A stretch of 18,642 nt of DNA from Pleurotus ostreatus/Saccharomyces cerevisiae fusant (lineage: Eukaryota; Opisthokonta): assembly GCA_024196135.1 (NCBI GenBank), contig JAMQCK010000636.1, positions 1 through 18,642 of the forward strand. The letters are read 5' to 3'. Made by a program: the position numbers and the translations under genes. Every line of letters starts with the position of its first letter. Positions within the stretch are counted from its first letter, which is position 1. Under the pieces are notes generated by a model. It had not been told where the DNA came from. It saw nothing but the letters and a program-made list of their open reading frames with translations, and did not search any database. This document shows, in pieces, positions 1 to 9,737 of the stretch.

Positions 1-147
1 CGGTGGCTATGGGCGAATGCGACAGAGGCGGCGCGGGTGTTTGAGGAGAGGAAGAAGGTGAGCCCCTATGCGGAGGGGAGGCACACGGCGGAGAGGGATA
101 AGTTCGACAAGCAGGTCGAGTCTTTGTACTTCCCGCCCATGTTCTGA
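1..147 (+). CDS. 3' end of an unrecognised protein-coding gene (partial)
   Basis: Frame 1 is open from the left edge of the window to a TGA at 145-147, giving 48 residues that end in ESLYFPPMF. The piece is charged and probably helical (ARVFEERKKVSPYAEGRHTA) and closes with an aromatic and proline tail. Codon third positions are strongly G/C, as in the other real genes here. The gene is cut by the window edge, so its start, length and domains are not visible, and I do not recognise the family. It converges on the Nop8-like gene, whose stop lies 176 bp downstream on the other strand. It could instead be a chance open frame, but the composition and the position of the stop next to a compact convergent intergenic region favour a real last exon. 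Confidence 0.55.
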   Translation, partial: RWLWANATEAARVFEERKKVSPYAEGRHTAERDKFDKQVESLYFPPMF

Positions 148-323
148 GGGAATGGGGGCCGACCATGCGCTCTTCGAGAATATGGGGGCGTAATGACGTT
201 TTCGGGACAGTGTCAGTTCCATGTACTTGTAGTATCTGTGCAAATGTATTTTGAGCTTTGTCAAATTGACCAGTCGAGTGAGCCATTCGAGCGAAGCAGT
301 GCGACGGACATACAGCCGAAAAG
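148..323. other. convergent intergenic spacer
   Basis: The spacer lies between the stop of the partial left-edge gene (+) and the stop of the Nop8-like gene (-). It is more AT-rich than the flanking coding DNA, as expected for two abutting 3' untranslated regions. I see no canonical AATAAA and no open frame worth calling. Confidence 0.6.
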
Positions 324-2049
324 CTACTCCTCCGCCCCACCTCCACGCCTCCTCCTCAGCCTCGCCGCCTCTCTCCACCTGCGCTTCCAATCGCGCGTCA
401 GCTCAAGCTTGCTCGCCTCCCACCTCGCCCTCGCAAGCTCTTCCACATTGCCCTCAATCGGCTGATGGAAAGCCGCGCCCTTCCAGTCCCACTTGTTCGC
501 CCGGGCCACATCGCGCACGTCTTGTCCCCTCCCAGAGCGAGGGAAGAAGAACGGCTTCGAGGTGTCGAGGACGAGCGGGCCTGCTGCAGTAGTAGTGATC
601 GTAGCCACGGGCGCGGTGTAGGTCTGATGGAAGGGGATGCGAGACGCTTCGTTTTGCGCCGAGGCTGGGTCGGTGGGCTCGATAGGGAACGGTGCGTCCT
701 CGTCAAGCTCGAGATCGATGTCGAGCGCACCCAGGAGGGAGAAGCCGGGCTCCTCGTCGCGTGGTGCGAAGAGGTCCTTCAGCTTGGCTGGTCCGGCTGT
801 CTTCGGTGCAGGGGTAGTCTCCGGGGAAGGGGACGAAGACTCTTCCGAGGACGCCGCGGAGGAGGCGGACGCGGCCTCGGAGATCGTGGGCGAGCTCGAG
901 CGTGTCTCTACGATGGTCTTCTGCGCTGCAGGGGTATCTTGAGGTTTCCTTGCTGGAGAGACGGGCGCGATCTCGAACTCGTCATCTTCAGTAGCCGTTT
1001 TTGCGGGACGCAGGCGTTCGCGAGCCTCTGCTTCGCGCAGCGCAACGTCGTCGACCTCCTCCCGTCCGCCCCAATCGTCGGTGTCGCCGAAGAGGGAGCG
1101 CAAGAAGTCAACGTTTTTGGCCTGCTCGCGCGCGATGTCGGAGGGTGGTAGTTTACTCTCGACAGGAGGTGGAGGAGGCGGTAGTGGTGTCGAAGGTGTT
1201 GCGTCGACCGACATGCGATCGGCTGCATCTTCATGTTCGTCGTCCTTGTCGTCTGGGGCCTCTTGATCGTTCAGGTGCTCTTCCTCCTCCTCTTCGTCGC
1301 TTTCCGAGCCAGCATCATCGGAATAAACCTCGGGCGATGCCTGCGTCGCAGCCTTCCCCCTGCCCAAGATCACGTCCAGGCTCGGCAGCGCACTCGTGTC
1401 CACGAATACGCCCTTCAACTGTGTGCTTCCCCACTTGCCCATGTCGATCCTCCGCCTCCGCGCGCGCGTCGGCGGTGCGCGTGCCCGCTTCTTCTTCTTC
1501 CCCTCCTGCTTCGCCTCGCCAGGCGGTGGCGGCAGCGGTCGTTCCGGCCGCATACGAGCAGAGAAGTACGTCCGACCCAGAGGCGTCACCGTCCAGCCTG
1601 CTTTCCCCTCTGCGCGATCGGGGGTGACGGGGTCCATGTCTGGGGCATGGGTCGCAGCCGTGCGTCTCCTACGCTTTTTGGGACGTTCACCCTCAGCTTC
1701 AGCGGCTTCATTTTCCCGCTTGATCCTGGATGGGTTGTGAGTGCAATGGAGGGCAGCAGGAAAAGTGGACGCACCGTTCTCGGAAATCAGGCTTCGCGTC
1801 CCCCACGCGTAGACGGGCCCCCTTCCATGTAGCACCGCTCAATGCCGCTACACAGCGAGTGATCTGCGCCGGTGGGCCCTCGAGCGTCGCGTATGCAAAT
1901 CGTCGCGGCGCGCCGAGGCTGTCTGTCGCGCCCAAGCCGTCCAGGGCGCTGACCTTCGCGAAAGTCGACAATCGCTGCTTGAGGTCGTCATGGCTGATGT
2001 TCGGTGTTATTCCAGATATATGGATCCGCTTCACCGTCGTTTCTGACAT
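324..2049 (-). CDS. Nop8-like nucleolar RRM protein (60S ribosome biogenesis)
   Basis: Gene model complement(join(324..1725,1775..2049)), 558 aa. The ATG at 2049 starts MSETTVKRIHISGI, which is RNP2 of an RRM; RNP1 reads RRFAYATLEG about 45 residues later. The RRM spans roughly residues 6-90 and ends with RLRVGDAKPDFRER. A 49-nt intron (donor GTGCGT, acceptor CATCCAG) splits the next arginine codon, and splicing restores DFRERIKREN in frame. The rest is low complexity: a lysine/arginine-rich nuclear-localisation-like patch (RPKKRRRR), a short ordered piece around GKWGSTQLKGVFVD, acidic runs (DEEEEEEHLNDQE) and serine/proline stretches. The C-terminus is basic (ELTRDWKRRWREAARLRRRRGGG). An N-terminal RRM, a disordered acidic middle and a tryptophan/arginine C-terminal helix is the layout of yeast Nop8 and animal NOL8, which act in pre-60S assembly in the nucleolus. 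Family assignment is by pattern. The upstream in-frame extension to 2157 looks non-coding, so I chose the ATG at 2049. Confidence 0.85.
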
Positions 2050-3330
2050 GGCGGACGACTCACGAGTGGGGCAGAAAACAAAGAATTTTCCGAAAGGGAA
2101 ATCTGTGATTGCCGGCCATCCGGCCCGAAGTGCCCGTCGAGGGCCGACTCCGAGCAAGTTGGGACTTGTCCCGAGCGCCCATGAACTCAGCTTCAGCCTT
2201 CAGCAAGTCAGGATATCGATCTCCCTCAAGATGCCGCACGCGCTGCTTCTGTAGATTATGTTTCCCAGATTTTGTTGCAAAGCCAACTGCGTTTCTGCAC
2301 GAGCTATCATTCACCGGACTTCATCGTACATACTATGGGTCACCCAGTGTATAAACGTACCGATCGCTACGTTGACACACTATCTAGGGGACGTTTGTTG
2401 AGCGATTTTCGCCCGGAAAAAAAGCGTACATAGGTTTTCGAGTGCCCTGCACACGATGGCGAAGACCGCTTGTCCTTAGCTGCAGTCCTTCTGTAGATGC
2501 TCGCTGGAAACCGCTCGGACGCTGCTGATGGGCATGATGCCATCAAAACCTCGTGTCGCGGCGTCCAGCACCAACGGTTGCAGCTATGCGGAAGCGGTCT
2601 TCACCATCGTGTTCTACGCATATAAGAGTATAGGAGTACGATTTTTTCGCGTAGCAATCGGCCGCCAAACGTCGACAGGACAGTGTGTCAACGTAGAGAT
2701 CGGTAGGTTTATACACTGGGTGACCCATGGTATCCCTGTTGGTTCGGCAACAATGAGAGGCATTCATTCTTTCGGTGGAGGAAGGCGGTGCTATCATCCA
2801 GTCGCTTGGACTCCTGCGAGTCTCAGAGCTTGTGCGTCATCTCTCTCTCCATACCCGCTGTACAGCTGCACGCACTGCGAGTAAGTCAGTCCACGAGACG
2901 CTCTTTTCCTTACCTTTGACATCTTTTCCTGGCATTGCCTTCACAAACGAAAACTTCTATCTCTGAGAAGACTCGTGGACGCAACGGTCAGGCGCTGCTC
3001 TACGATCAAAAATCCGGGATCACCGTGTTGGCAAGTTTCGTACATCTCATTGATATGTTTATGGGCTGATCCTTCTATCTTCCGGTCTACTGCAGTCGCC
3101 CTTCTGATATTCATTTTGAGAGACGTTCATAGACAAGGACTGCATCGTCGTGAACGACGCATCATCTCATGCTGATGTTCCCAGGGCCGTCCACGAAGAC
3201 CCACTAAGAACGGACGAAATGTGCGCAAGGTGAGGGTACATAACGGCCGCGCGATCTTCGCGTCGACCGCCTGATTGTACGCCTTTCCATCGACCCTGCG
3301 TCTTCAGCATCCTCACTACAAAGTCTGCGC
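2050..3330. other. intergenic region upstream of the Nop8-like gene and of the membrane-protein gene
   Basis: This is 1.28 kb between two divergently transcribed genes. The first ~280 bp should hold the Nop8-like promoter and 5' UTR. 2333-2733 is occupied by an inverted-repeat element listed separately. 2740-3330 has several splice-like signals, for example GTAAGT at 2883, GTGAGG at 3230 and an acceptor-like CTTCAG ending at 3307. No set of exons joins into a recognisable ectodomain for the membrane protein downstream. A short open frame 3244-3330 runs in frame into its ATG, so extra 5' exons cannot be excluded. The small open frames here look like chance. Confidence 0.5.
2333..2733. repeat. 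imperfect inverted repeat (foldback or MITE-like element)
   Basis: The left arm starts around 2333 with ATGGGTCACCCAGTGTATAA. The right arm, read on the minus strand from about 2733, starts with the same bases. The outer ~50 bp of the arms differ at only a few positions and run through CTACGTTGACACACT. The inner ~100 bp are more diverged but share ACACGATGG followed by GAAGACCGCTT and then TAGCTGCA. The arms are about 150-160 bp and enclose a centre of roughly 80-90 bp. The outermost GGGTCACCC is itself nearly palindromic. There is no transposase frame inside. No clear target-site duplication is visible: ACATAC lies on the left and GGTATCCC on the right. This fits an old non-autonomous foldback/MITE element or a decayed inverted duplication. 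Confidence 0.75.
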
Positions 3331-4025
3331 ATGTCCGAGGCACCCAACCGAAGCCAGTCATTCACGGGAACGCCTCCCTGGGGCACTGGAACTCCGCCTT
3401 GGGGCTCGGGCCCGCCACCCTGGCTGCATAGTGAGCGCGCCGCCCCCCAGATTAGCAGTCCGAATTTTGACATTTCCCAGGCGCTACCTGGACTTCCTCC
3501 GGCTCTGCCGAATCGAGCACTTCATCTAACAGCGGTTCCTCTCCACACGCCCACCTCGGCGCGATCATCGGCGGTTCGGTTGGGGGCGGGCTTGCCCTCA
3601 TTTTGCTTGGCGCGCTCGTCTACGCATCGTGCCGCCACCGACGTCTGCGCAAAACTCAAGCTCAGGATGCTTCGGGCATGTCCCCTGCGCCTTTCACGGT
3701 CCCGCCACCGCCATCGCGAGCCGAAAAATCACGTCGAGATCCCGACGTTGAGCGACAAGCCAGTGGCAGCTGCACTCCCGGGAATATGTCGACTCCTCCC
3801 AGTACGCAGGATCAAGAACTTCGCGACGTCCTGGCGCACATGACTGCGCGAGTGCAGATGCTTGAGGAGGAGCGGCTTGGAGGCCTGCAGGTTGCGAACG
3901 AGGATCCGCCAGAGTATACGCCACCGCCTGGAACTCAGGCATCTGCCAGGACCGGTGCGTTTGTCTGCCACTATCATGTCCATCCATATGTACTCAACAA
4001 AGACTTCAGCCCCCGAAAAAGCTAG
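3331..4025 (+). CDS. small single-pass membrane protein, SKG6/Mid2-like
   Basis: Gene model join(3331..3430,3481..3954,4003..4025), 198 aa. Intron 1 is 50 nt (GTGAGC to TTTCCCAG) and splits an AGC serine codon. Intron 2 is 48 nt (GTGCGT to AACAAAG). Residues 1-34 are rich in a Pro-Pro-Trp-Gly repeat (TPPWGTGTPPWGSGPPPW). A Ser/Thr-rich linker follows, then a glycine-rich transmembrane helix at about 59-84 (LGAIIGGSVGGGLALILLGA) and a basic stop-transfer segment CRHRRLRK. The cytosolic tail has a proline-rich part, a short coiled segment (HMTARVQMLEEERL) and a PPEY motif that could bind WW domains. This helix-plus-tail layout is widespread in agaricomycete SKG6/Mid2-like predicted surface proteins. 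What is odd is that no signal peptide or folded ectodomain precedes the helix, so the true N-terminus may lie in unrecognised upstream exons or may have been lost. The function is unknown. Confidence 0.65.
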
Positions 4026-4123
4026 CTTGCATGGCGACAATCCCAGTCGCTAATCGAACCCGGTGGACAGAAGTCACAGCGTTGTGTCGACACGGTGCAG
4101 TGAATATTGTTGATCATACATTC

Positions 4124-5497
4124 TCAATCCCTGAGCCAAGTAAGAATTATCCAGGCCCTTCTTCCATAGTACGTGGTTTCCTTCTCCCTCGAATCACATA
4201 CATCGCCAATCAGGTCATGCAACTCCGGATGCTGATGGAATATGTGAGAAATAGCGATAGCTTGCAGAGAAGGCAACAGTGTAGGCGTGTCCGCGCGCCG
4301 AACTAGGTGCTTCAAAAATTCTCCATTTGATAGCAGCTCGTCGAAGTGCAACTGTAGAAGGCTGTCCATGAGTTGCAGGCAAGGGATCCAAGCCGATATA
4401 TCTCGTTCCTCCGCCTTGTATACTCGTAATATGAGTAAGGACCGCGAGGCCTGGCTTCGCGCCGAAAATCCGCGTAGGAAGCGCGATCCATACGCCGGTA
4501 CGTTACTGAGAACGACTTGCTGAATCGGCGGGGCAGTGACGTGATCCAGCAGTGCGCAGGCAGTATCGGCGAGGCTGAGGTAGGTGAGCTCCTGCATGAC
4601 GAACGTGCCATGAGCACTCGTGGTGTATAATCCGTCTGCGCTGCCCAAGTCGGACACCTGCTGGATTCTGAGAGTCAGAGACTGTAGTGTATCTGCACAC
4701 GCTTGCAAAAGCGGTAGGGTAAGTGCCACGGAAAATGGCACTTCTGAGGTGATCTCCATCGATGTGAGGGCCCGGGTTACGGGGACGTGTAGCTGCCGCT
4801 CGCTTTGCAGCGCGTCGAGTGTGAGTGCGATGTGGCGAAGGCGGGGCGCGACGACGAGGTCGAGAGCGCTAAGATCGGAAGAGAAAGGCAAATCATAGGC
4901 GTCTATGATCAACCGCTCGAGGTTCTCCATATAGAGGACCCTGAGGTCAGGCAGCATCCTGAGCTGACCTTGCAGCGTGATGGAGCGCCAGCGAGAAGCG
5001 TGAGGCGCGATGAGATCCCACAAGTCCCGCAGGATCTTGTAGCTGTCGCATCTCAGCTCGAGTTCATCGTTGGCCAGATGGAGGAACAGCTCGAGGTATT
5101 GCTCGAAGTCGCGCAAAGACCTTACGACAACTCTGGCCCACATACCCCTACGACCGTGCGCGACTTCTCGCCAGATGCTGCAGACGCGCGCGATGGTAAC
5201 CGCAACCTCCAAAGTCCGCAAGGATGATTCATACGCTGCTTGAAAGAATATTTCGGACAGGAGCTCGACGGGTAAGTGGCGGATTGGAGCCAGGATGGCC
5301 CGGTGGATATCTAGCTGTCGCAGGATCCTCCCGCGAATGAGGGCTTCGCTCGGGGATAATGATGCGAGTTCCAACTTCAATGCATGGTCAAGCTCGCTTA
5401 TCTCCGCGATCTGGATGTGAGATGGATCGAAGTATGTACGCAGCATCGCGAGGTTAGCGACAGACGTCGCGCGCTCGAGGACCGACGGGCGAGGCAT
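4124..5497 (-). CDS. F-box domain protein
   Basis: Single-exon gene, 457 aa, ATG at 5497 and stop at 4124. Residues ~28-66 form a helix-rich, probably coiled-coil lead-in (QIAEISELDHALKLELASL). The F-box is at about 70-115 and is read from IRHLPVELLSEIFFQA, then VCSIWREVAHGRRGMWARV, the usual pattern in mushroom F-box proteins. The remainder is leucine-rich with irregular repeats (LRHIALTLDAL, LQSLTLRIQQV, LTYLSLADTACALL), suggesting a degenerate leucine-rich-repeat substrate-binding region. By family it would bind Skp1 through the F-box and act as a substrate adaptor of an SCF ubiquitin ligase. This family is greatly expanded in agaricomycetes and most members have no known target, so no substrate can be named. 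It is transcribed divergently from DIS3. Confidence 0.88.
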   Translation of the reverse strand: MPRPSVLERATSVANLAMLRTYFDPSHIQIAEISELDHALKLELASLSPSEALIRGRILRQLDIHRAILAPIRHLPVELLSEIFFQAAYESSLRTLEVAVTIARVCSIWREVAHGRRGMWARVVVRSLRDFEQYLELFLHLANDELELRCDSYKILRDLWDLIAPHASRWRSITLQGQLRMLPDLRVLYMENLERLIIDAYDLPFSSDLSALDLVVAPRLRHIALTLDALQSERQLHVPVTRALTSMEITSEVPFSVALTLPLLQACADTLQSLTLRIQQVSDLGSADGLYTTSAHGTFVMQELTYLSLADTACALLDHVTAPPIQQVVLSNVPAYGSRFLRGFSARSQASRSLLILRVYKAEERDISAWIPCLQLMDSLLQLHFDELLSNGEFLKHLVRRADTPTLLPSLQAIAISHIFHQHPELHDLIGDVCDSREKETTYYGRRAWIILTWLRD

Positions 5498-5759
5498 AGT
5501 GTGCTGTCACAGTGATGTGAAGGGCAATTTCAAAGGCAATAAAAGGTATACGCACTCGAAAACTCGTCTGTGGGAAGTCAGAGAACTAGCTGTCGTCCGC
5601 AGAGGTGAGACGCAAGGGTAGTTTGGCGTAACCAGTGACTCTGTGACTGTGACGTCGGGCCGAACGGACATTCCGAAATAGGCAGTCTCTTTCTTTTCCT
5701 CCACCTTCATCTCCCCTCTCTTACAGAGTGTCCGCCGCTGGACCAGAAAATCCCAAATA
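5498..5759. promoter_or_regulatory. bidirectional promoter between the F-box gene and DIS3
   Basis: These 262 bp separate two divergent start codons and must hold both promoters unless they extend into the coding regions. A TGACGTC site (CRE/ATF-like, bZIP consensus) is at 5650-5656. A pyrimidine-rich tract (CCTCCACCTTCATCTCCCCT, ~5699-5718) lies about 45-60 bp before the DIS3 ATG, as is common near fungal transcription starts. There is no clear TATA box on either strand. The DIS3 ATG has A at -3 and G at +4. Which gene the TGACGTC site serves cannot be told from the sequence. Confidence 0.5.
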
Positions 5760-8700
5760 ATGGTCGAAATAACAATACGAAAGCGCTCCAGGACAGAGGC
5801 AGCGGTTACACAAAGGAAATTTCTAAAGAAGACAGCTCGAGGAAAAGTAATCAAAGGTTCGTTTGTCATATTGGTTCGACATGTCAATTGGGAGAGCCCA
5901 ATCACCAAGGGCGTACCATGTACACATGAAAACAATATGAGGAATACTACTTACTCGTCTACTCAGTTTTACGCGAGAGATACCTTCGTGACGACGTATC
6001 GTGCGGGATAGAAAACTGCACGGCATGCGACTGTGACCACGGACTGCCTGCCTCTGGCGACAAAACGCACAGCTCCTTCCCAGAGGGACACTTCATAATA
6101 CCGGACACGAATGTCTTCCTGTCACAGGTTAGCATTCCTCGTATCGGACTCCGGTCTTGCTCACTTGTGAGCATCCTCACGTAGATGGATCTCATGGAGT
6201 CGGACCTCTTTACTTCTCCTATAATTCTCCTGCAGACGGTGATGGAGGAAGTGCGACACCGGTCTATGCCTTTGTACAACCGTGTCAAGGCACTCACGAT
6301 TATGGATGGCAAACAAGTCTGGGTTTTCTATAATGAGTACCGTTCGTAGGTATCTTTCATACCCAGTACTCTAAATTTTTGCTGACCAGATTCAGGGAGA
6401 CCGCCGTCGTGCGTGAAGCGGAGGAGACACCGAATGATCGTAACGACAGAGGTTCTGAGGCGCATTTTTGTCTGACTTGCGCGGCGTGCTCATCCTGTCC
6501 AGGTATTCGCAAGGCCACATCGTGGTACAGCTTGCATCTGTCGGTCACCCGGCCACCCATCAGAGGAAAAGTGCAGCCAAAAATCCCGCAGGTCGTGTTG
6601 CTCACGGCAGATGCCGCCAATCGCGAGAAGGCCCAGAAAGAGGGCCTAACTTGCTTGTCCAGTAGGTCAATCCAGTCCACGAAATCTCCTGGATCTGAGC
6701 GAGTCTACAGTCAAGAAGTATGTCGAGGGCATGCAGCAAGCGACACAGCTGCTCGATCTCCTGTCATCATCTGAGGAAGAGATTGAGCCCACCCGCGCAG
6801 CCGCAGGTCGTCAGGCGTTGTATCCAGAGGTCAACGCAGCCCCTTTTCCTTCATCTTGCCGTTCGCTGATCTTTTCTCAGTATCTACCGCAAGCAGCGCT
6901 TGTTGCTGGTGTCAAAGGAGGCATGCTCCACCAAGGGAACTTCAACGCCAACCCATTCAACTACCTGGAAGGCTCGGTCAACGTGCCCGCTTTTTCGCAG
7001 CCGATCCTGCTTGTCGGCCGTGAGAATATGAATCGATCCGTACAAGGCGATGTCGTCGTGGTCGAGGTCTTCGACGAGAAGGAGTGGAAGGCACCTGCTG
7101 ACGAGGTGGTCGATGCTGAAAGTACGTGGGCATCCCTACCGTCAGCTCCAAGTCCTGACGTTTGCCGCTAGCTATGCTCAAGGACGACGACGCCGAGGAT
7201 GATGATGACGAAGAGGGCGACGAAGAGAACGCGGAGGTCATCGCTCGCGAGTCGCGCATCCTCAAGAGCGAGCAACGCTCGGCCGAGAAGCAGCCCACTG
7301 GTCGTGTCGTCGGCATCATCAAACGCAACTGGCGCAGGTACTTTACACCTCCCGTACTCTTCATGCTCCCCACTCACCGTCCCCTCCTAGCTACGTCTGC
7401 CACATCGACCGCGCCTCCCTCTCGAACGCCGCCGCGACCTCGCACGCCCTCCAATCCGTCTTCGCGCAGCCCACCGCGCGCCAGCTCCCGCGCATCCGCA
7501 TGCGCACGCGCCAGGCGCCGCGCCTCATCGGGCAGAAGATCCTCGTCACCATCGACCGCTGGGACGCCACGTCGCGGTACCCGGAGGGGCACTTTGTGCG
7601 CGCGCTCGGCGCGGTCGGGGGCAAGGAGACCGAGCAGGAGAGTCTACTGCTGGAGTTCGATGTACCGTATCGGCCGTTTGGCGCGGCGGTGCTGTCGTGT
7701 TTGCCGCCTGAGGGCGACTCGTGGGTTGTGCCGCCGCGCCCGGATGATACGGCGGTGGACAAGGGCGCGTGGAGGGATAGGGAGGATTTGCGTGGCGAAA
7801 TCATCTGCAGCATTGATCCGCCGGGTATGCGAACACGCTTTTGAAGTGAGGGTTTGACTGACGCATGCGCAGGCTGCCAGGATATTGATGACGCATTGCA
7901 CGCGAAGCAGCTCCCTAACGGCAATATCGAGGCTGGCGTCCGTAAGTTGTTGACCCAACGACCTCATCCCGAAACCTAAACGTCTTACCCAGACATTGCG
8001 GATGTCTCGCACTTCGTACTCCCTGACAACGCCATGGACCACGAAGCGGCGTCGCGTGGCACGACCGTATATCTCGTCGACAAGCGTATCGACATGTTGC
8101 CGTCGCTTCTGGGCACCAATCTATGCTCATTGCGTCCTTTCGTCGAGCGCTTGGCGTTCTCTGCTATCTGGGTTCGTCGAATTCCTTTCTCGCCGTCTGT
8201 GTGTGCATGACCATCGATGAAGGAGCTCACTCCCGAGGCCGAGATCGTCAATGTGCGCTTTACGAAGTCGGTCATCGCCTCGAAGGCTGCCTTCACCTAC
8301 GAGGAGGCGCAGATCCGCAAGGACGATGTGTACGCCTCTTTTTTGCCCTCAGATCCGATCCTCAAATGACTTCCTTTTTAATTTAGGCATCAGCAAGATG
8401 CGCTCACCAACTCCATCCGCCTGCTTAACAGCCTAGCCGTCAAGCTCAAAGCGAAGCGTATGGCGGCAGGCGCTCTCAACCTCGCTTCGCCTGAGGTCAA
8501 GATCCACCTCGACAGCGCGGAATCCTCCGACCCCATCGACGTCGAGCAAAAGGAGCTCCGCGAGACGAACAGCCTCGTTGAGGAGTTCATGTTGCTTGCT
8601 AATATCAGCGTGGCGCGCAAGATCCAGGAGACATTTGTGCAGACGGCTGTACTCAGGTATGGCAGGATATTCTGTGCAAGTGGACAAGACATCTGATAGA

Positions 8701-9705
8701 ATACAGACGCCATCTGCCCCCGCCGAGGGACAACTTCAAGAACTTGCAAGATATTCTGAAGAAACGCAAGGGGCTCGAGCTCGACGTCTCGTCGTCCGGC
8801 GCGCTGGCGGCCTCGCTCGACAAGTGTATAGTAAGTTTCGGGCCTTCATTCTTGCTTTCAGTGTAATCTCAACCAGTCCAGGATCCCAACGAGCCGGCAT
8901 TCAACACGCTCGTGCGTATCATGGCGACCCGCTGCATGCTATCGGCCGAGTACTTCGCCGCTGGAAGCGTCGCGCGCGAGACCTACGGCCACTACGGCCT
9001 TGCCAGTGAAATCTACACGCACTTTACCAGTCCAATCCGGCGTTACGCGGGTACGATGCGCTCTGAGTCTACCCCTTCCCTTCATTCATCTCTTCCCAGA
9101 CGTCCTCGTACATCGTCAGCTCTCCGCGGCCATCGGGCACACGCATCTGCACCCGACGCTGCACAACAAAAGTCACGTCGAGCGCATCCTCGATGTCGTC
9201 AACCGGCGGCACACGATGGCGCAACGCGCGGGTCGCGCCAGCGTGGAGTTCTATGTCGGGCTCGCGCTGCAGAACCGCGGCGAGAAGGGGCGCGTGCAGG
9301 AGGACGCGTTCGTCATCCGTGCCTTCAGGAATGGTTTGGGAGTGTTTGTATCAAAGTGAGTTTCCGTTGACTGATCTCATACACTCATGCGTCCTGGTGC
9401 TGTGGCGTTGTGGCATGTCGCCTGTTTGTTCCATACCCACACCGGTCACACTACCCTTCTCCATCTATCAGGTTCACAACTATCGTCGTACTCACGCTCC
9501 ATCCAGACTCGGCCTCGAAGGCCTCGTCACTTTCAAGCAGGACGTCGATTTCGACGCCGAGAACTACGCCGTCACCATCAACGATGTTCGCATCTCCGTC
9601 TTCGACCGCGTCTCTGTCGTCATCGAGGTCGAGAAGGACAAGAACACCCAGCGCGGCAAGGTCAAGATGACGCTCGCGGAGCCGGTTAGCTCGGCGGGGT
9701 TGTGA
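5760..9705 (+). CDS. DIS3: exosome exoribonuclease/endoribonuclease Dis3 (Rrp44)
   Basis: Catalytic subunit of the RNA exosome: 3'-5' exonuclease (RNB) plus endonuclease (PIN), acting in the nucleus and cytoplasm. Seventeen exons: join(5760..5856,5967..6127,6185..6345,6396..6451,6503..6661,6711..6829,6881..7121,7172..7337,7391..7824,7873..7941,7993..8171,8223..8329,8387..8656,8707..8830,8882..9050,9100..9355,9507..9705), 988 aa, full family length. All phases agree. CR3 cysteines are C45, C50 and C53 ([10 protein letters not shown]). The PIN domain is ~75-205, with D79 in PDTNVFL, E107/E108 in VMEEVRH, D157 in NDRNDR and D195. Cold-shock domains follow, then RNB with D529, D535, D537 and D538 in [12 protein letters not shown], close to the numbering of the yeast catalytic aspartates. 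[17 protein letters not shown] marks the end of RNB and an S1 domain closes the protein. A lineage-type acidic insert ([15 protein letters not shown]) sits near 333-347. Introns are 48-57 nt except the first (110) and last (151). Confidence 0.96.
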
Positions 9706-9737
9706 AGGAGGCCACGGGATCGCAGGAGGGAGCCCGG

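Noticed and set aside
465..1627. Several + strand open frames of 100-228 codons
   Set aside because: They lie antisense to the Nop8-like exon, whose biased composition leaves the opposite strand open. They have no domain or splice support.
2333..2733. LTR or terminal repeats of a retrotransposon
   Set aside because: The two copies are in inverted, not direct, orientation, and there is no primer-binding site, polypurine end or gag/pol-like frame between them.
2528..2884. 118-codon + strand open frame
   Set aside because: It runs through the centre and right arm of the inverted-repeat element and has no recognisable protein features.
3955..4002. Treating 3955-4002 as coding
   Set aside because: GTGCGT donor, a TACTCAAC branch-like site and an AG acceptor at 48 nt match the other introns. 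Since both readings stay in frame, the spliced model was preferred and the alternative reported.
5857..5966. tRNA B-box-like GGTTCGACAT in DIS3 intron 1
   Set aside because: No matching A box, acceptor stem or anticodon arm can be folded around it.
5959..6312. 117-codon minus-strand open frame
   Set aside because: It overlaps DIS3 exons 2 and 3 antisense; the + strand reading matches CR3 and PIN motifs exactly.
7391..7924. 177-codon minus-strand open frame
   Set aside because: It is the shadow of DIS3 exon 9, where the + strand encodes the cold-shock region in the correct frame.
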